From the NCBI RefSeq assembly GCF_900148505.1, contig NZ_FRXO01000017.1:1-54140 (forward strand): a DNA stretch of 54,140 nucleotides, written 5' to 3'. The translations under genes were made by a program, and so were the position numbers. Below the pieces are notes generated by a model. That model saw only the letters and a list, made by a program, of their open reading frames with translations, was not told where the DNA came from and made no database searches. Shown here one piece after another: positions 24,824 through 33,004 of this stretch. The number at the start of each line of letters is the position of its first letter. Position 1 is the stretch's first letter. This DNA comes from Pseudoxanthobacter soli DSM 19599 (lineage in GTDB: Bacteria; Pseudomonadota; Alphaproteobacteria; Rhizobiales; Segnochrobactraceae).

Positions 24824-25787
24824 GGCGGGTCCGTCGGGAACCGGACAGGCGCTCCATCAGGCCGAGGACCAAGCCGCAGATGCCGCTCGGCGCGAAACGG
24901 ATGAGCAGGATCATGATGACGCCGGTGGCCGCCACATGGAACTCGGGATAGTCGGCCAGCAACTCCGACAAGACGACAGCGATAACCGCCCCGACGATGG
25001 CGCCAAAACGCCTTCCTGTGCCGCCGATGATCACCATGGTAAGCGCATCGACGCTCCAGGACATGCCGAAGCTGCCATAGGGTTCTATGGCGCCAAGGCG
25101 GATACCCTGCAATGCGCCAGCGCTGGCGATAAGCGCGCTGGCGACGGCGAAGACGGTGAGCTTGACGCGGAAGGACACGACTCCCATCTGGCCGGCCGCG
25201 TCCTCGTCATCACGGACCGCCTTCAGCAAAATGGCAAAGCGGCTCCCGGTGCCCACCGCCATGATCAAGGTCACGATGACATAGAGCAGAAGCGCATAGG
25301 TGAAGAGGGCATGGGAGTCCGGCGGATCCTGATCGAGAACGAGGCCGGTTGCCCCATTGAACCACGGCACATTGATCATGAAGAGCCGCAGCGACTCACC
25401 GATCGCCAACGTGCCGACGGTGAAGTAGAGACCCCGCAGGCGGAAGATGGCCCCCGAAACCAGAACGGCGAGCATGGCCCCGCCGACTGCGGCGATCCCG
25501 ACCGACGCGCCGATCCCGAGCCCCGTGCGATTGAGCACGCCATAGGCGATGTAGGATCCCAGACCGAAGAACGCCGCAGAGCCCAGCGATACGAGGCCCG
25601 TATAGCCAGCAAGCAGGTTCCAGCTCTCTGCAAGAACGGCGGCGATCAGAAGATGGAAGCCGATTTCGACCCAGTAGTCTCCTAATGAGCCCTGCGCCAC
25701 GAAGAGAACGGCCTCTATCGCGAGAAATACGGTGAGGCTCCAGAATGTTGATTGGCCGCGGGTGAGGTGGTTGGCAAGACGCGACAT
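24795..25787 (-). CDS. livM: LivM-type ABC transporter permease
   Basis: 330 residues, a branched-chain-amino-acid-type permease (PF02653) with about nine membrane segments. Family features include LAESWNLLAGYTGLVSLGSAAFFGLGSY near residue 55 (quoted here only as the NLLAGYTGLVSLG core), RDDEDAAGQMG in the cytoplasmic EAA-like loop, and GGTGRRFGAIVGA near the C-terminus. It pairs with LivH to form the channel. Its start codon overlaps the stop region of livH, so the two are translationally coupled. Confidence 0.92.
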   Translation of the reverse strand: MSRLANHLTRGQSTFWSLTVFLAIEAVLFVAQGSLGDYWVEIGFHLLIAAVLAESWNLLAGYTGLVSLGSAAFFGLGSYIAYGVLNRTGLGIGASVGIAAVGGAMLAVLVSGAIFRLRGLYFTVGTLAIGESLRLFMINVPWFNGATGLVLDQDPPDSHALFTYALLLYVIVTLIMAVGTGSRFAILLKAVRDDEDAAGQMGVVSFRVKLTVFAVASALIASAGALQGIRLGAIEPYGSFGMSWSVDALTMVIIGGTGRRFGAIVGAVIAVVLSELLADYPEFHVAATGVIMILLIRFAPSGICGLVLGLMERLSGSRRTRLAEGGLSRG

Positions 25788-26659
25788 TATCCCCGCTCCC
25801 TGAGAAAGCCCTTCGGTCGCAGGGCAAGAACCAGCAGAAACATCAGAAAGCCAGCGAGATCGCGATATCCGTCGCCGAACACCAAGCCGCCCAGACTCTG
25901 GATCAGCCCGATGGCTATGCCCCCGACCAGGGTCCCGGCCACGCTGCCGAGTCCGCCCAGAACGATGATGGCGAAGTCCGTCAGCAGATAGGTTGCGCCG
26001 GTCGTCGGGGTGAACGAGAAGGCAATACCCATCAATGTGCCGCCGATGCCGGCCGCCGCCGCACCGAGAGCGAAGGTGAGGGCGTGCACCCGGCCCACAT
26101 TGACGCCGATGATTGCAGCAGCACGCGGATCGTCCGTGCTTGCCCGCAGGTCACGTCCGAAACGCGTGTGGGCGATCATGAAATGCACGCCCAAGATCAC
26201 GACGACCGAGATAGCAAAGCCAATGATGTAGACCTGCGGAACGCTGATCGCACCAAGTTCAAGCGGCATGCTGGCATAGGGTCTGTCAATCGATCGCGTG
26301 TCGGCAGACAGAAAAGCAACGAATAGATTTTGCGCGATGACGGCAAGACCGAATGTCGTCATCATCGGTGCTTCAGGCCCACGGTGCGCGATCGGTCGCA
26401 GAAACGCGATGTAGACCAAGTAACCGCCCGCCCCGACCCCAAGGCCGATCAGCGGCAACAGCAGCAGCGGGTCGATGCCCGTCCACATCAAGAGAAACAG
26501 GCCCGCATACGCACCGACGACGAGCAGTTCGCCATGCGCCAGGTTCACGAGACGCATCACACCGAGCACGATGGACAGGCCGAGTGCCGTCAGCGCAAGC
26601 ATGCCGCCGAGCAGGACACCGGAGAGCAAGGTGCTGATGACGATGAATGGATCAGACAT
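25787..26659 (-). CDS. livH: LivH-type ABC transporter permease
   Basis: 290 residues from ATG 26659 (MSDPFIVISTLLSG), with GAAGGGG 8 nt upstream. The frame stays open upstream to 26908, but the extra 83 residues are Arg-rich and unlike the family. Membrane segments and the PF02653 motifs are clear: LGLSIVLGVMRLVNLAHGEL, the loop RFGRDLRASTDDPRAAAIIG, and FAIIVLGGLGSVAGTLVGG. It forms the inner-membrane channel with LivM. It lies 170 bp downstream of the binding-protein gene and abuts livM. Confidence 0.93.
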   Translation of the reverse strand: MSDPFIVISTLLSGVLLGGMLALTALGLSIVLGVMRLVNLAHGELLVVGAYAGLFLLMWTGIDPLLLLPLIGLGVGAGGYLVYIAFLRPIAHRGPEAPMMTTFGLAVIAQNLFVAFLSADTRSIDRPYASMPLELGAISVPQVYIIGFAISVVVILGVHFMIAHTRFGRDLRASTDDPRAAAIIGVNVGRVHALTFALGAAAAGIGGTLMGIAFSFTPTTGATYLLTDFAIIVLGGLGSVAGTLVGGIAIGLIQSLGGLVFGDGYRDLAGFLMFLLVLALRPKGFLRERG

Positions 26660-26832
26660 GGCCACACCCCTTCGATGGACCAGATTGTGAGTCCGAAGCC
26701 GCGTCCGGCACCGCCGACGCCGGATGGGGAGCGCAAAAGCCAGCGCACCATCCTTCGTCGATCGGCAGTCGAGCACAGGCGGTACGCGTACCGTCGTCAC
26801 CCGACATGCCGGCTGACGCGCGTCGGACGCGA

Positions 26833-28035
26833 TCAGGGGAGCGGAAAGAGAATTGTTCCGGTCGCGCGGTCCTTGGGCCACACCACGACGGTCTTGCCCG
26901 ACTGCCACTGCAACTCGACCAGGGGCAGCCTCGCCGTATGAGCCGCATCGAACTTGACCGGTCCGACCACGTAGATCTTGTCGGTCTTGGCGATGGCCTC
27001 GTTGATCTTCGGGCGATCGAGTGTGCCCGCCGCGGCGATGGCGTCCAGCAGAACCTGCGCAGCGGTGTAGCTGTCCGCGATGTGCTGACTCGAGGTCAGC
27101 TTGGTTTCCGCTTCGAAGCGGGTGGCCAGATCCTTGGCGCCTGGATAGGGAAATGACGGGTCCCAGTAGCCGCCGACCAGGACGCCGTCGGAGAGCGCTC
27201 CGAGCGCTTCCGCGAACTGAAGCGGCTCAGCCCCCTTCTCGATGACAAGAACCTTGGGCTTGTAGCCGGCCGAAGCCATCTGCTTGCGGATCGACACCGC
27301 CTGCGGCGTGATGGCGTCGACGACGACGATATCCGCTCCCTTCGCCTTGGCCTCGGCGACGATGGAGGTGAACTGCGTGTTGTCGACCGGGAATGAGGCT
27401 TGCTGCACGATTTCGAAGCCCGCTTCCGCCGCGGCCTTCGGCCAGATCACGCCACCGACGACCTGTCCATCAGGCCCATTGTCGTGCAAGATCGCGATCT
27501 TCTTGTTTGTGTTCAGATCGTAGCCGAGTATTGTCTGAATCGTCGCTTGGGCCGTGTCTTGTTCTGCGAAGAAGAGATCCCAGACATATTTCCATTTCTT
27601 GACGCTGGTGAAGGCGCCGAGCGGATCGCATCCCGTCACCATGGGCACCTTGGCGCGCTCGGCGACCAGCGCCCCCGCGTTCACGAGAGCCGGCGTGCAA
27701 GAGCCCAGAACGGCCACGGAATGGTCGCGGGAAATGAGGCTCTCGGTGTTGGACGCCGCCGCGTTGGGGTCGCTCTTGTCGTCGCGCACGACAAGCTTCA
27801 CGATTGCTTTTTTGCCGTCGATCGTGATGCCGCCAGCCTTGTTTACCTCGTCGACCGCCGTCTGGTAGCCCCATTTCTGGAAGTTGCCGAAGCCGGCCAG
27901 GGGGCCGGAGAGTGGCAAGGACGCGCCGATGACGATCTCGTCGTCGGCCATGGCCGGCCCGCAAAGCGACGCCGCAAGCAGAGCGCCTGCCAAGATTGCC
28001 GTTGATCCAAATCTGAAGATGCTTTGGTTCTTCAT
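26833..28035 (-). CDS. livK: LivK-type periplasmic substrate-binding protein
   Basis: 400 residues from ATG 28035, chosen because MKNQSIFRFGSTAILAG begins a normal signal peptide (cleavage after GPAMA). Upstream in-frame codons to 28113 are Arg/Lys-rich. The mature part is a type I periplasmic binding protein (Peripla_BP_6): IVIGASLPLSGPLAGFG, AAASNTESLISRDHSVAVLG, KIAILHDNGPDGQ and DIVVVDAITPQA. It delivers the substrate to LivHM. Such proteins bind not only amino acids but also aromatic acids and amides, and the catabolic genes upstream in the same operon suggest a non-amino-acid ligand here. Confidence 0.92.
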   Translation of the reverse strand: MKNQSIFRFGSTAILAGALLAASLCGPAMADDEIVIGASLPLSGPLAGFGNFQKWGYQTAVDEVNKAGGITIDGKKAIVKLVVRDDKSDPNAAASNTESLISRDHSVAVLGSCTPALVNAGALVAERAKVPMVTGCDPLGAFTSVKKWKYVWDLFFAEQDTAQATIQTILGYDLNTNKKIAILHDNGPDGQVVGGVIWPKAAAEAGFEIVQQASFPVDNTQFTSIVAEAKAKGADIVVVDAITPQAVSIRKQMASAGYKPKVLVIEKGAEPLQFAEALGALSDGVLVGGYWDPSFPYPGAKDLATRFEAETKLTSSQHIADSYTAAQVLLDAIAAAGTLDRPKINEAIAKTDKIYVVGPVKFDAAHTARLPLVELQWQSGKTVVVWPKDRATGTILFPLP

Positions 28036-28137
28036 GAGCGTTCCCCTCGGTTCATTCTTTTTTGGCCGGCGACCATACGATCGCTCGTTAGCTTTTTGGC
28101 AGTCGGCCGACACGCGAGCCGGCGAGGTTTGTCAGGA

Positions 28138-28800
28138 TCAGAAGGTCGCGTCTCCAGTCACTTGGCGATAGAGAATGGGCAGGAGATCGGCGAGATAACC
28201 CATCTCCTCGGTGGCGTGCTGATGCAGGCGACGGGCGAACTCCGTGTTCAGATGGGTCCGTCGGAGCCCGACCGCGATGTCTTCCGGCAGGAGCTCGCCG
28301 CTTTGGCGATCAGCAATAAGTCCGAGCCAGAAGCGCGAGCGCATTTCACAGCCGAAATCCGTATCGCGGACGAAGTGAACCATGCGACCGATGTGGACCG
28401 GTTTGTCCTGTTCACCGATGCGGGCGCAGACGGCTACCGCCCCGGAGGCATCGTATCGTTCAGGGTCAAACGTTTCGGCAGGATGATGAAAATCGATCCG
28501 CAGATCGAACAGCGGACCATCGTCGCCAGCGAGATATTCCTGCACAAGGTGGCTGGCGCCGATATATTGGCCGGCTTCGCGGTTTTCCCATCCGGAATAG
28601 ACGTGATCGCGCGGATGCCAGAGCTTATATTGGTCGGTACCGCCAAGCCAGCCGAACCACCAATGGACCATCTTTGCACGGCAGCGGGGCATGCGGGTCA
28701 GAGCCGCTACGAGCCACTTGCCACCCGAGAGTTCCTTCACACCGGATTCGAACGGAAGGTATCCGGGATTCAGAAGATCGTTTGCTTCACTAAATTCCAT
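28138..28800 (-). CDS. DAPG/phloretin hydrolase-like C-C hydrolase
   Basis: 220 residues resembling the DAPG hydrolase family (PhlG, PF18089), zinc enzymes that cut the C-C bond between an acyl group and a phloroglucinol ring. Seen: MVHWWFGWL followed by YKLWHPRDHV (the family's WWF...LWHP block), GASHLVQEYL, and a C-terminal HATEEMGYL that keeps the His-x3-Glu metal-ligand spacing. It is shorter than PhlG (about 290 residues), lacking part of the N-terminus. It sits between livK and the BKACE gene in the same direction, so it probably acts on the imported compound or an intermediate. Substrate is inferred only. Confidence 0.75.
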   Translation of the reverse strand: MEFSEANDLLNPGYLPFESGVKELSGGKWLVAALTRMPRCRAKMVHWWFGWLGGTDQYKLWHPRDHVYSGWENREAGQYIGASHLVQEYLAGDDGPLFDLRIDFHHPAETFDPERYDASGAVAVCARIGEQDKPVHIGRMVHFVRDTDFGCEMRSRFWLGLIADRQSGELLPEDIAVGLRRTHLNTEFARRLHQHATEEMGYLADLLPILYRQVTGDATF

Positions 28801-28820
28801 GGCACCCTCGTCATGTCTTG

Positions 28821-28933
28821 GAGTAATTTCCGATTTGATGGAATCATCAGATCGACAAGAAATCCCTCCAGATTCAAAATCTTGAGAATATCCGTGTTAT
28901 TCAGATCGATTCGATCTGAACGGGATATGCTCT
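28821..28933. repeat. bipartite palindromic intergenic repeat, copy B
   Basis: Two palindromes with a shared centre: gatttgatg-gaat-catcagatc and ttcagatcg-att-cgatctgaa, joined by the motif agattcaaaatcttgag and ending atatgctct. The stop codon of the BKACE gene (28932-28934) lies in its last bases, so the element borders or was inserted at that gene's end. Confidence 0.85.
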
Positions 28934-29765
28934 AGTGTTCATAAGTGTGCAGCCCAAGGATTTGCCGTGCCTCCTCGGCGGTCGCCGGCTCGTTGTTGGC
29001 CTCGTTCACCAACCGCACCGCTCGCGCGACGAATTCAGCGTTGTTTCGAGCGAGCCGGCCTCTCGCGTAGTAGACGTTATCCTCGAGGCCGACGCGGATG
29101 TTCCCGCCGAGCGCGAGCGTCGCCAACAGGATCGGCATATGCCCGGCACCGATCCCGAACGCCGACCAGAGCGATCCTTGCGGCAGCAGGCTCTTCAAGA
29201 AGACCAGATTTTCAACTGTTGCGGCGATGCCACCGGCGGCACCGAGCACGAACTGGAAATATCCGGGAGATTTCAAGACCCCCTTCTGCATGTAGTGCAG
29301 CGCCGTGTAGAGCATTCCAGGATCAAAGATCTCGATTTCCGGCCGGACCGAGATCTCTTGCATCAACAGACCGAGGCGTTCGAGAAAGGCCGGATGATTG
29401 ACGAACAGCGTCGAGTGCATCCAGTTCATGGTGCCGGCATCGTAGGATGCCAGTTCCGGAAGCAGAGCCTGCAAATGCGCCATTCGAGCCTCGTCGCTGG
29501 CGCTCAAGTCGCCCGACGTGGTCAGGTTGAGGACGATGCTGCAGCCCTTCTCGCGGATGCGGTGTACGGTCTCGGCGAAGCGATCCTTAGACATGGATCC
29601 CCTGCCGGCCTCGTCGCGCATGTGAAGATGCGCGATCGCGGCGCCGGCCTGCCAACATTCATAAACATCCTCGGCGATTTCGCGCGGTGTCAGCGGCACT
29701 GCCGGATTGTGCTCCTTGGTCGGAAATGCCCCCGTTGTCGCCACGGTGATGATCGTTTTAGCCAT
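28932..29765 (-). CDS. beta-keto acid cleavage enzyme (BKACE family)
   Basis: 277 residues, matching the BKACE/Kce family (PF05853), zinc enzymes that combine a beta-keto acid with acetyl-CoA to give acetoacetate and a CoA ester. Seen: TTGAFPTKEHNPAVPLTPRE at the start, the zinc motif HLHMRD, FDPGML, FGIGAGH, and the C-terminal ligand segment GGNIRVGLEDN. It lies 20 bp downstream of the hydroxyacyl-CoA dehydrogenase gene in the operon. Product thioesters would suit that enzyme. Which of the many BKACE substrates is used cannot be read from sequence. Confidence 0.93.
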   Translation of the reverse strand: MAKTIITVATTGAFPTKEHNPAVPLTPREIAEDVYECWQAGAAIAHLHMRDEAGRGSMSKDRFAETVHRIREKGCSIVLNLTTSGDLSASDEARMAHLQALLPELASYDAGTMNWMHSTLFVNHPAFLERLGLLMQEISVRPEIEIFDPGMLYTALHYMQKGVLKSPGYFQFVLGAAGGIAATVENLVFLKSLLPQGSLWSAFGIGAGHMPILLATLALGGNIRVGLEDNVYYARGRLARNNAEFVARAVRLVNEANNEPATAEEARQILGLHTYEH

Positions 29766-29785
29766 GAGCGGATCCGCCTCTTGGG

Positions 29786-30730
29786 TCAGCGATAGGCTTT
29801 CGAGGCCCGGAGCTGCCGGATTAAACGCTTCTGAAAGGCGCGTTGCCTGCGCTCTGCAGTCGCTGGATCGTATGAGTAGAAGCCTTCCCCGGTTTTCACG
29901 CCGAGCTTGCCATCCGCGACTTTGCGACGGAGAAGTTCATTGCCACGGCGCGAAGCATCCATGACCGGCAACAGGTTGTCCGCGACGGTGAGCCAAATAT
30001 CGAGCCCTCCGAAATCCGCGACCTCCAGCTGCCCCGTCGTTGCGTAGCGGAAGGCGGGGCCGAACTTCAGCGCGCGGTCGACGTCCTCCGGGGCAGCGAT
30101 CCCCTGCTCGATGAGGGAGAAGACCTCGCGGGCGACACCCTGCTGGATGCGGTTGGCGACCAACCCGGGCACGTCCTTGAGCACCTTCACCGTCTCCTTG
30201 CCGATGTCGCTATGGAGCTCCGCAACGGCGTCGTAGAGCTCGCCCGGCATGTTGCCGAAGAACGACAGTTCTACGATCGGCATGACCAGAGCGGGATTGT
30301 ACCAATGGCTCAGCATCATGCGGGCGCGGCGAGGCTGGCCCGTCTTTTCCATCAGATGTTCCAGCGGCAGGCTGGAGGTATTCGATGCCAGGACGGCTTC
30401 CGCAGGGGCCAGCGCATCAAGTTCCGCAAACAGAGCCTGCTTAAGCTCCAACCGCTCGGGAATGGCTTCGACAATGAACTGGCGATCCGCGGCAGCGCCT
30501 GCCAAGCCGTCCGAGATCCGGATGCGTCCAAGGGCGGCTGCGGCCTCGTCAGTGGAAACCACGTCTTCCTCGACGAGAGGTGCAAGGGTCTCCGCTGTCC
30601 TCCTCAGAAGGCTGCCGCGTTGAGCGGCCTCCGGCTCGTAGACCACGACATCCTTGCCGCCGAGGGCGAAGGCCGCCGCGATGCCCTGCCCCATCAGTCC
30701 GCCGCCGATAACGCCGATCCGCTCAATCAT
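29786..30730 (-). CDS. 3-hydroxyacyl-CoA dehydrogenase
   Basis: 314 residues from ATG 30730 (MIERIGVIGGGLMGQGIA), since the preceding open frame is Arg-rich and overlaps the SDR gene. The N-terminal NAD-binding Rossmann fold has the GxGxxG form GVIGGGLMG. The catalytic region shows ASNTSSLP, the His in LSHWYNPALVMPIVE, and LKDVPGLVANRIQ, with the C-terminal helical domain ending in KLGVKTGEGFYSY. It should oxidise a 3-hydroxyacyl-CoA (or related hydroxy acid) with NAD in the cytoplasm. A 16-nt gap separates it from the SDR gene. Confidence 0.9.
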   Translation of the reverse strand: MIERIGVIGGGLMGQGIAAAFALGGKDVVVYEPEAAQRGSLLRRTAETLAPLVEEDVVSTDEAAAALGRIRISDGLAGAAADRQFIVEAIPERLELKQALFAELDALAPAEAVLASNTSSLPLEHLMEKTGQPRRARMMLSHWYNPALVMPIVELSFFGNMPGELYDAVAELHSDIGKETVKVLKDVPGLVANRIQQGVAREVFSLIEQGIAAPEDVDRALKFGPAFRYATTGQLEVADFGGLDIWLTVADNLLPVMDASRRGNELLRRKVADGKLGVKTGEGFYSYDPATAERRQRAFQKRLIRQLRASKAYR

Positions 30731-30746
30731 CGGAGCCTCCTTCGGG

Positions 30747-31547
30747 CTATCCGGCGGTATAGCCGCCGTCAGCATGGAGAATGTGCCCTGTGTAGAAATC
30801 CGACGCGCGCGAGCAGAGGAACAGCAGCGGCCCGGCGAGATCTTCGGGTTCGCCCAAGCGCCCCTTGGGAACGCGAGCCAGGAAACCCTTCCGGACCTCC
30901 ACGGCACGGTCGGTGTCCTCGAACATCCAGGCCGTCAGCGGCGAGCGAAAGACCGTGGGCGCTATGGCGTTGACGGTGATCCCACTGTCGCCCCATTCGC
31001 AGCCGAGCGCCCGCGTAATGCCGTCTATGGCCGCCTTGGAGGCGCAATAGGCCGAATAGCCGGCCGGATGCCCAAGCTTGCCCCGCGCCGACGACATCAG
31101 CACGATCTTGCCGCCGCGCCCTTGGCTCAACATGCGCCGGCCGACTTCGCGGGCCATCAGCCAGCTCTGCGTGACGTTGGCGTCCATCACGTCGAGAAAG
31201 CGTGAGGGCTCCATGTCGACGATCTTGGCGACATCGTTCTTGCCGGAGGCGACGACGAGGATGTCGACACCGCCGAAAGCCGCAACGGCATGCTCGACGA
31301 TTCCGGTGCAGGCCTGCTCGCTATCGGGGCGCGCCTGCAGGCCGACGACATCGTCGCAATGCCGCCGGCAGGCGGCGACGGTGTCTGCCAGAGCCCTCTC
31401 GCTACCGGCAACGGCGACGACCTTTGCACCGGCTCCCGCCAACACTTCGGCGGCAAGCGCCCCGAAAGCACCGGAGGCACCCGTCACGATGGCAGTTTTG
31501 CCGCGCACGTCGAACAGCGAAAGCGGATTGCTGAAGATGGCGCTCAT
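30747..31547 (-). CDS. short-chain dehydrogenase/reductase
   Basis: 266 residues from ATG 31547, which overlaps the stop codon of the cupin gene as ATGA. Classical SDR (PF13561): cofactor motif TGASGAFG, an Asn in DANVTQ, catalytic Ser in LMSSARG, YxxxK as YSAYCASK, and the C-terminal FYTGHILHADGGYTAG. It should oxidise a hydroxyl or reduce a keto group with NAD(P). The substrate is unknown but probably an intermediate of the same operon's pathway. Confidence 0.92.
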   Translation of the reverse strand: MSAIFSNPLSLFDVRGKTAIVTGASGAFGALAAEVLAGAGAKVVAVAGSERALADTVAACRRHCDDVVGLQARPDSEQACTGIVEHAVAAFGGVDILVVASGKNDVAKIVDMEPSRFLDVMDANVTQSWLMAREVGRRMLSQGRGGKIVLMSSARGKLGHPAGYSAYCASKAAIDGITRALGCEWGDSGITVNAIAPTVFRSPLTAWMFEDTDRAVEVRKGFLARVPKGRLGEPEDLAGPLLFLCSRASDFYTGHILHADGGYTAG

Positions 31548-31906
31548 GGCTGTCCCTCGACAGCGTGCCCCGGCGGATAGGGGATCACGACCAGCAGGGT
31601 GCAAGTATGGTTCGACCGGTTCTCAAGGACGCGCACCTCGCCCGGGGCGATGGTGCAACTGTCGTATCGGCCGAGGACAATCTCGGAACCGCCGGTGGTG
31701 ACGGTCATCGTGCCATCGAGGACCACGTAGACCTTCTCGAAGGGGGTAGAATCCGGCCCGGCTCCCCCGCCGGGCAGGAATTGCGAAAGGCCGACCCATT
31801 GATTTTTCGGTCCGCCAGGTTCGAAGCCCTGAAGGCGAAGCCCGACCGTCTGTCGATGATTGGGCGCGTCATAGGGCTTTGCCTCGGCAAAGCGCTTGAC
31901 GAACAT
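31544..31906 (-). CDS. small cupin-domain protein
   Basis: 120 residues from ATG 31906, which shares one base with the cyclase stop codon (TGATG). A single cupin barrel: PGGGAGPDSTPFEKVYVVLDG stands in for motif 1 (normally two His), with E/K at the usual ligand positions. Motif 2 is APGEVRVLENRSNHTC. Only one clear metal-ligand His is kept (NHTC), so it may be a binding protein or isomerase-like rather than a dioxygenase. Tight coupling on both sides shows that it belongs to the pathway. Confidence 0.85.
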   Translation of the reverse strand: MFVKRFAEAKPYDAPNHRQTVGLRLQGFEPGGPKNQWVGLSQFLPGGGAGPDSTPFEKVYVVLDGTMTVTTGGSEIVLGRYDSCTIAPGEVRVLENRSNHTCTLLVVIPYPPGHAVEGQP

Positions 31907-32754
31907 CAGAAGGCCTCGCCTCTCTCGATCCGGTAGTCCTGCGAGGGGTCGACGATCGCCACCAGGCGGATGATGCAGCCGTCGCCGCGGTCCCAATTCC
32001 ACGGGAAGAAGGCGAACGTTACACGCTTGCCGGTGACGGCATCGAGATCGCCGCCGACATTTTCAATGCCGAGAATTCCGGCCTTGAACAATTTGCGATG
32101 GACCGGCTCCCATTCCGGGAAGTCGTCCTTCCAATCGCGGCCGCCGGACCATTCGAAATATTCCTTCTGAAGGTCGACGTGCTTGATGATCGGACCTATG
32201 CCGTGGGGACCGATCGCCGTCGCCAGCGGATGGTCGTTGGCCTGCGTATCGTGACCGACGACCTTGACCTTCTTCTCGATGAACCAATCGGCTGCGGAAG
32301 GTACAAAGCCGGGCGCGCGCAGGAAATAATCTTCGCTGTCATCGTAGATGTGGTGATAGCCGGTATTGACGATCACCACGTCGCCGGGACGCACAGCTCG
32401 GCCCGCCGCTGCTTCGAGATCGTCATAAGTGATCGGCTCCCACTTCTTCTTGGGTATCGACACGACCAGGCCTGAGCCGAAGAAGTGCGGCAAGGGCACC
32501 TCGTCGATGAAGGGAGTCCCCTGCACCACATGCGCCGGAGCGTCGATGTGGGTCGTATTGTGCATGCTTGTGGTGATCCTCTGAGAGAGGACACCCGATT
32601 TTGCCATATAATGGATGCGCTCAATCTTGACATCTTCAAAATATGGCCAGTTCGGCGACTGGTATCCGAAGCGATGCGAGAGATTATAGAATTTGAGACC
32701 CATCGAATTATCGAGGTTCGACTGAAACTCGATACCGCGCACCTTGATTGTCAC
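31906..32754 (-). CDS. cyclase-family metal-dependent hydrolase
   Basis: 282 residues from GTG 32754, with GGGAG about 10 nt upstream. The frame continues to an ATG at 32802, but that would extend toward the promoter. It matches the cyclase/kynurenine-formamidase-like family (PF04199): MHNTTHIDAPAHV is the HxxxHxDxPxH metal motif, followed by RPGDVVIVNTGY and VGHDTQANDHPL. Family members hydrolyse cyclic amides, lactones or formamides, and some act on cyclic diketone-like rings. It is the first gene of the catabolic block, behind the promoter and dyad at 32841-32877. Confidence 0.88.
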   Translation of the reverse strand: MTIKVRGIEFQSNLDNSMGLKFYNLSHRFGYQSPNWPYFEDVKIERIHYMAKSGVLSQRITTSMHNTTHIDAPAHVVQGTPFIDEVPLPHFFGSGLVVSIPKKKWEPITYDDLEAAAGRAVRPGDVVIVNTGYHHIYDDSEDYFLRAPGFVPSAADWFIEKKVKVVGHDTQANDHPLATAIGPHGIGPIIKHVDLQKEYFEWSGGRDWKDDFPEWEPVHRKLFKAGILGIENVGGDLDAVTGKRVTFAFFPWNWDRGDGCIIRLVAIVDPSQDYRIERGEAF

Positions 32755-32840
32755 GATATGTTTCTCCCTGCCGCTCCAGCGAAGCGGAGCGCCATTTTGC
32801 ATTATTGATTTTTGGGGCGGACTGTTTGCCGTGCCGCTCT

Positions 32841-32877
32841 ACCGCATTGTAATACAGCCGTCCCGCAATGCGGTCAA
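32841..32877 (-). promoter_or_regulatory. promoter and dyad operator of the catabolic operon
   Basis: On the minus strand TTGACC (32872-32877) and TATTAC (32849-32854) are separated by 17 bp, a good sigma-70 promoter. A perfect 9-bp inverted repeat, ACCGCATTG (32841-32849) and CAATGCGGT (32866-32874), overlaps the -35 and the end of the -10. This is the position expected for an IclR-type repressor site. A second, imperfect dyad (TGTATTGCAT / ATTGCGATACA) lies at 32880-32919, toward the regulator gene. Confidence 0.6.
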
Positions 32878-33004
32878 TATGTATTGCATGATGGATTTTG
32901 GTGTCTCATATTGCGATACAGATGGCGGACCTCGTTGGAGCGTTGACCGCTTTGGGATAGACGTGCGCAACGGGTATTTTCGGGCGCACCGAGGGATCAC
33001 GGAT

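Noticed and set aside
23057-25685. Plus-strand frames of 615 and 362 codons over the Liv genes
   Set aside because: Antisense to the LivGF fusion and LivM, which carry full ABC and permease motifs. The plus frames have Arg/Asp-rich shadow composition.
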